Shown: positions 6,269-6,964 of the stretch, piece after piece
How positions within the stretch are numbered: the stretch's first letter is position 1
How the letters are laid out: every line of letters starts with the position of its first letter
Assembly: GCA_039030175.1 (NCBI GenBank)
Contig: JBCCER010000211.1
Location: forward strand, 1 to 6,964
DNA length: 6,964 bases
Direction of reading: 5' to 3'
Source: JANQGH01 sp039030175
Lineage (GTDB): Bacteria > Pseudomonadota > Alphaproteobacteria > DSM-16000 > Inquilinaceae
Made by a program: the position numbers and the translations under genes
The notes under the pieces: model-generated
Database searches by the model: none
What the model was told of the DNA's origin: nothing
The model's input: the letters and a program-made list of their open reading frames with translations, nothing else

Positions 6269-6723
6269 CCGAGAACCGCCCGCTCCGTTATCACGAAACG
6301 GGGAATATCCATCTGGACTTTCACGGCGCTACCAACACGACCATTGAATTCATCGTGGAGAACTACGGACTCGCAGTGCTGCACGAGATCTTCGAGAAGG
6401 TCGGCAAGGACGTCTATGCCGACATCCGCACCCATTTGATGGCCGGCGACGCCAATGAGCTGGTCCAACATTGGCGGCATTTTTTCGAACGTGAAAATGC
6501 CGATTTCGATATTACGGTCACAGACGGTGAAATCGTGCTGACCGTGCGCAGATGTCCGGCATACGAGCACGTCCAAAAGATCGCGCCTTCGGTGTCGCAG
6601 TGGTTCTGCGATCAAACGGTGAAGACCAATGAGGCGATGGCGGAGGGCAGTCCGTTTGAGGTGGCAACGGAAATCACCGGCACGGGCGCCTGCCGGCAGA
6701 TCATTCGAAGAAGGCAAAAATGA
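6265..6723 (+). CDS. Small conserved-looking protein with three cysteines, possibly ATC-hydrolase-like
   Basis: A 152-residue soluble protein with no signal peptide or membrane segment. The N-terminal half is helical and rich in charged residues (about 21-77); the C-terminal half has beta strands (FDITVTDGEIVLTVRRCP), then a helix with WFC and a last strand ending GACRQII. Cysteines are C97 (RRCP), C115 (WFCD) and C143 (GACR). This Cp...C...C layout reminds me of the L-2-amino-thiazoline-4-carboxylate hydrolase-type domain (PF14196 from memory), but I cannot confirm it, so function is unassigned. The start ATG at 6265 overlaps the NagA-like stop (ATGA), and its own stop overlaps the next start, so the three genes are translationally coupled. 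The next protein looks like a diverged sister, hinting at a heteromer. A minus-strand open frame over the same bases is an antisense shadow. Confidence 0.75.
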   Translation: MTENRPLRYHETGNIHLDFHGATNTTIEFIVENYGLAVLHEIFEKVGKDVYADIRTHLMAGDANELVQHWRHFFERENADFDITVTDGEIVLTVRRCPAYEHVQKIAPSVSQWFCDQTVKTNEAMAEGSPFEVATEITGTGACRQIIRRRQK

Positions 6724-6964
6724 TCCCCAGCGATCACTTTCAGCGCTTCTACAACGAGGTCTTCAAGTTCCTCGAGGGTCAGGGGCAGGCAGCGCTAGAG
6801 GCCTACTGGCTGGAGATCTCAAAGAACCAAGAGCGCCACGTCCTCGATGTGTTCCGGCAAAAGGGCTTCGCCGGCATGGAGGAGTACTGGACGCGCATTC
6901 GCGACGAAGAGAATTGCGAGCTTGAGATCGAGCGCGACGACGAGAAGTTCGAACTGCGCATGAC
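6720..6964 (+). CDS. Second small protein related to the preceding one (3' end outside window)
   Basis: The first 81 residues of a protein cut by the window edge. The ATG at 6720 overlaps the previous TGA (ATGA) and follows a good ribosome-binding site, AGAAGG at 6709-6714, five bases upstream. By-eye comparison with the 152-residue neighbour shows a shared plan: F(I/L)xxxG with A and L following, a helix of similar length, then a W before a helix with ENAD versus ENCE, and a strand FDITVTDGEIVLTV versus LEIERDDEKFELRM. Identity is low but order and spacing agree, so a duplicated, diverged pair is likely. The window ends just where the neighbour has its RRCP motif, so presence of cysteines there cannot be tested. 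It is mostly helical and charged, with no membrane segment. Function unassigned. Confidence 0.75.
   Translation, partial: MIPSDHFQRFYNEVFKFLEGQGQAALEAYWLEISKNQERHVLDVFRQKGFAGMEEYWTRIRDEENCELEIERDDEKFELRM

Noticed and set aside
6250..6717. 155-residue minus-strand open frame opposite the first small protein
   Set aside because: It is entirely antisense to a gene with ATGA overlaps at both ends; its sequence is histidine- and arginine-rich in the way typical of shadow frames in GC-rich DNA.
6629..6925. 98-residue plus-strand open frame across the two small genes
   Set aside because: Out of frame with both coupled genes and arginine-rich; the ATGA junction with AGAAGG upstream supports the other frame.
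1..6964. Mobile element, CRISPR, toxin-antitoxin or phage defence system
   Set aside because: No transposase, integrase, repeat-spacer array, nuclease or terminal inverted repeats seen; the genes are metabolic.

Overview
The window looks like part of a sugar or amino-sugar catabolic locus from a GC-rich proteobacterium. Codon use, the GntR regulator with a sugar-sensor domain and the Gfo/Idh plus SDR dehydrogenase content suggest an alphaproteobacterium of the Rhizobiales/Rhodobacterales kind. That assignment is inference, because no rRNA or other taxonomic marker is present. There are no tRNAs, insertion sequences, CRISPR repeats or phage genes. Coding density is very high: the longest gap is the 63-base divergent promoter region near 5027-5089, and no stretch of 300 bases lacks a gene.

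Layout. Bases 1-3250 (+) carry the end of an operon: the C-terminus of a Gfo/Idh/MocA dehydrogenase, an SDR dehydrogenase (ATGA overlap), an HpaI-type class II pyruvate aldolase, and a PLP- and probably zinc-dependent enzyme of the D-serine dehydratase/D-threonine aldolase (COG3616-like) family. Converging on it, with only 19 bases between stop codons, is a minus-strand pair: an SDR (5026-4262) and a GntR-type regulator (4265-3270) joined by a GTGA stop/start overlap. The SDR diverges across an AT-rich intergenic region with overlapping inverted repeats from a plus-strand operon. That operon holds a NagA-like amidohydrolase (5090-6268), a 152-residue cysteine-containing protein (6265-6723) and a second related small protein (6720 to window end), all joined by ATGA overlaps.

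How the genes may work together (inference): a NagA-family deacetylase that seems to have lost the phosphate-binding arginine removes an acyl group from a non-phosphorylated N-acetyl amino sugar or amino-sugar acid. One of the dehydrogenases oxidises C1. The PLP ammonia-lyase turns a 2-amino-3-hydroxy acid such as glucosaminate into a 2-keto-3-deoxy acid, and the HpaI-type aldolase splits this to pyruvate plus an aldehyde. The GntR regulator with its sugar-binding-like domain would control the set. The two small proteins are the part I cannot place. They look like diverged sister proteins that may act as a heteromer, and they are the best candidates for something undescribed.
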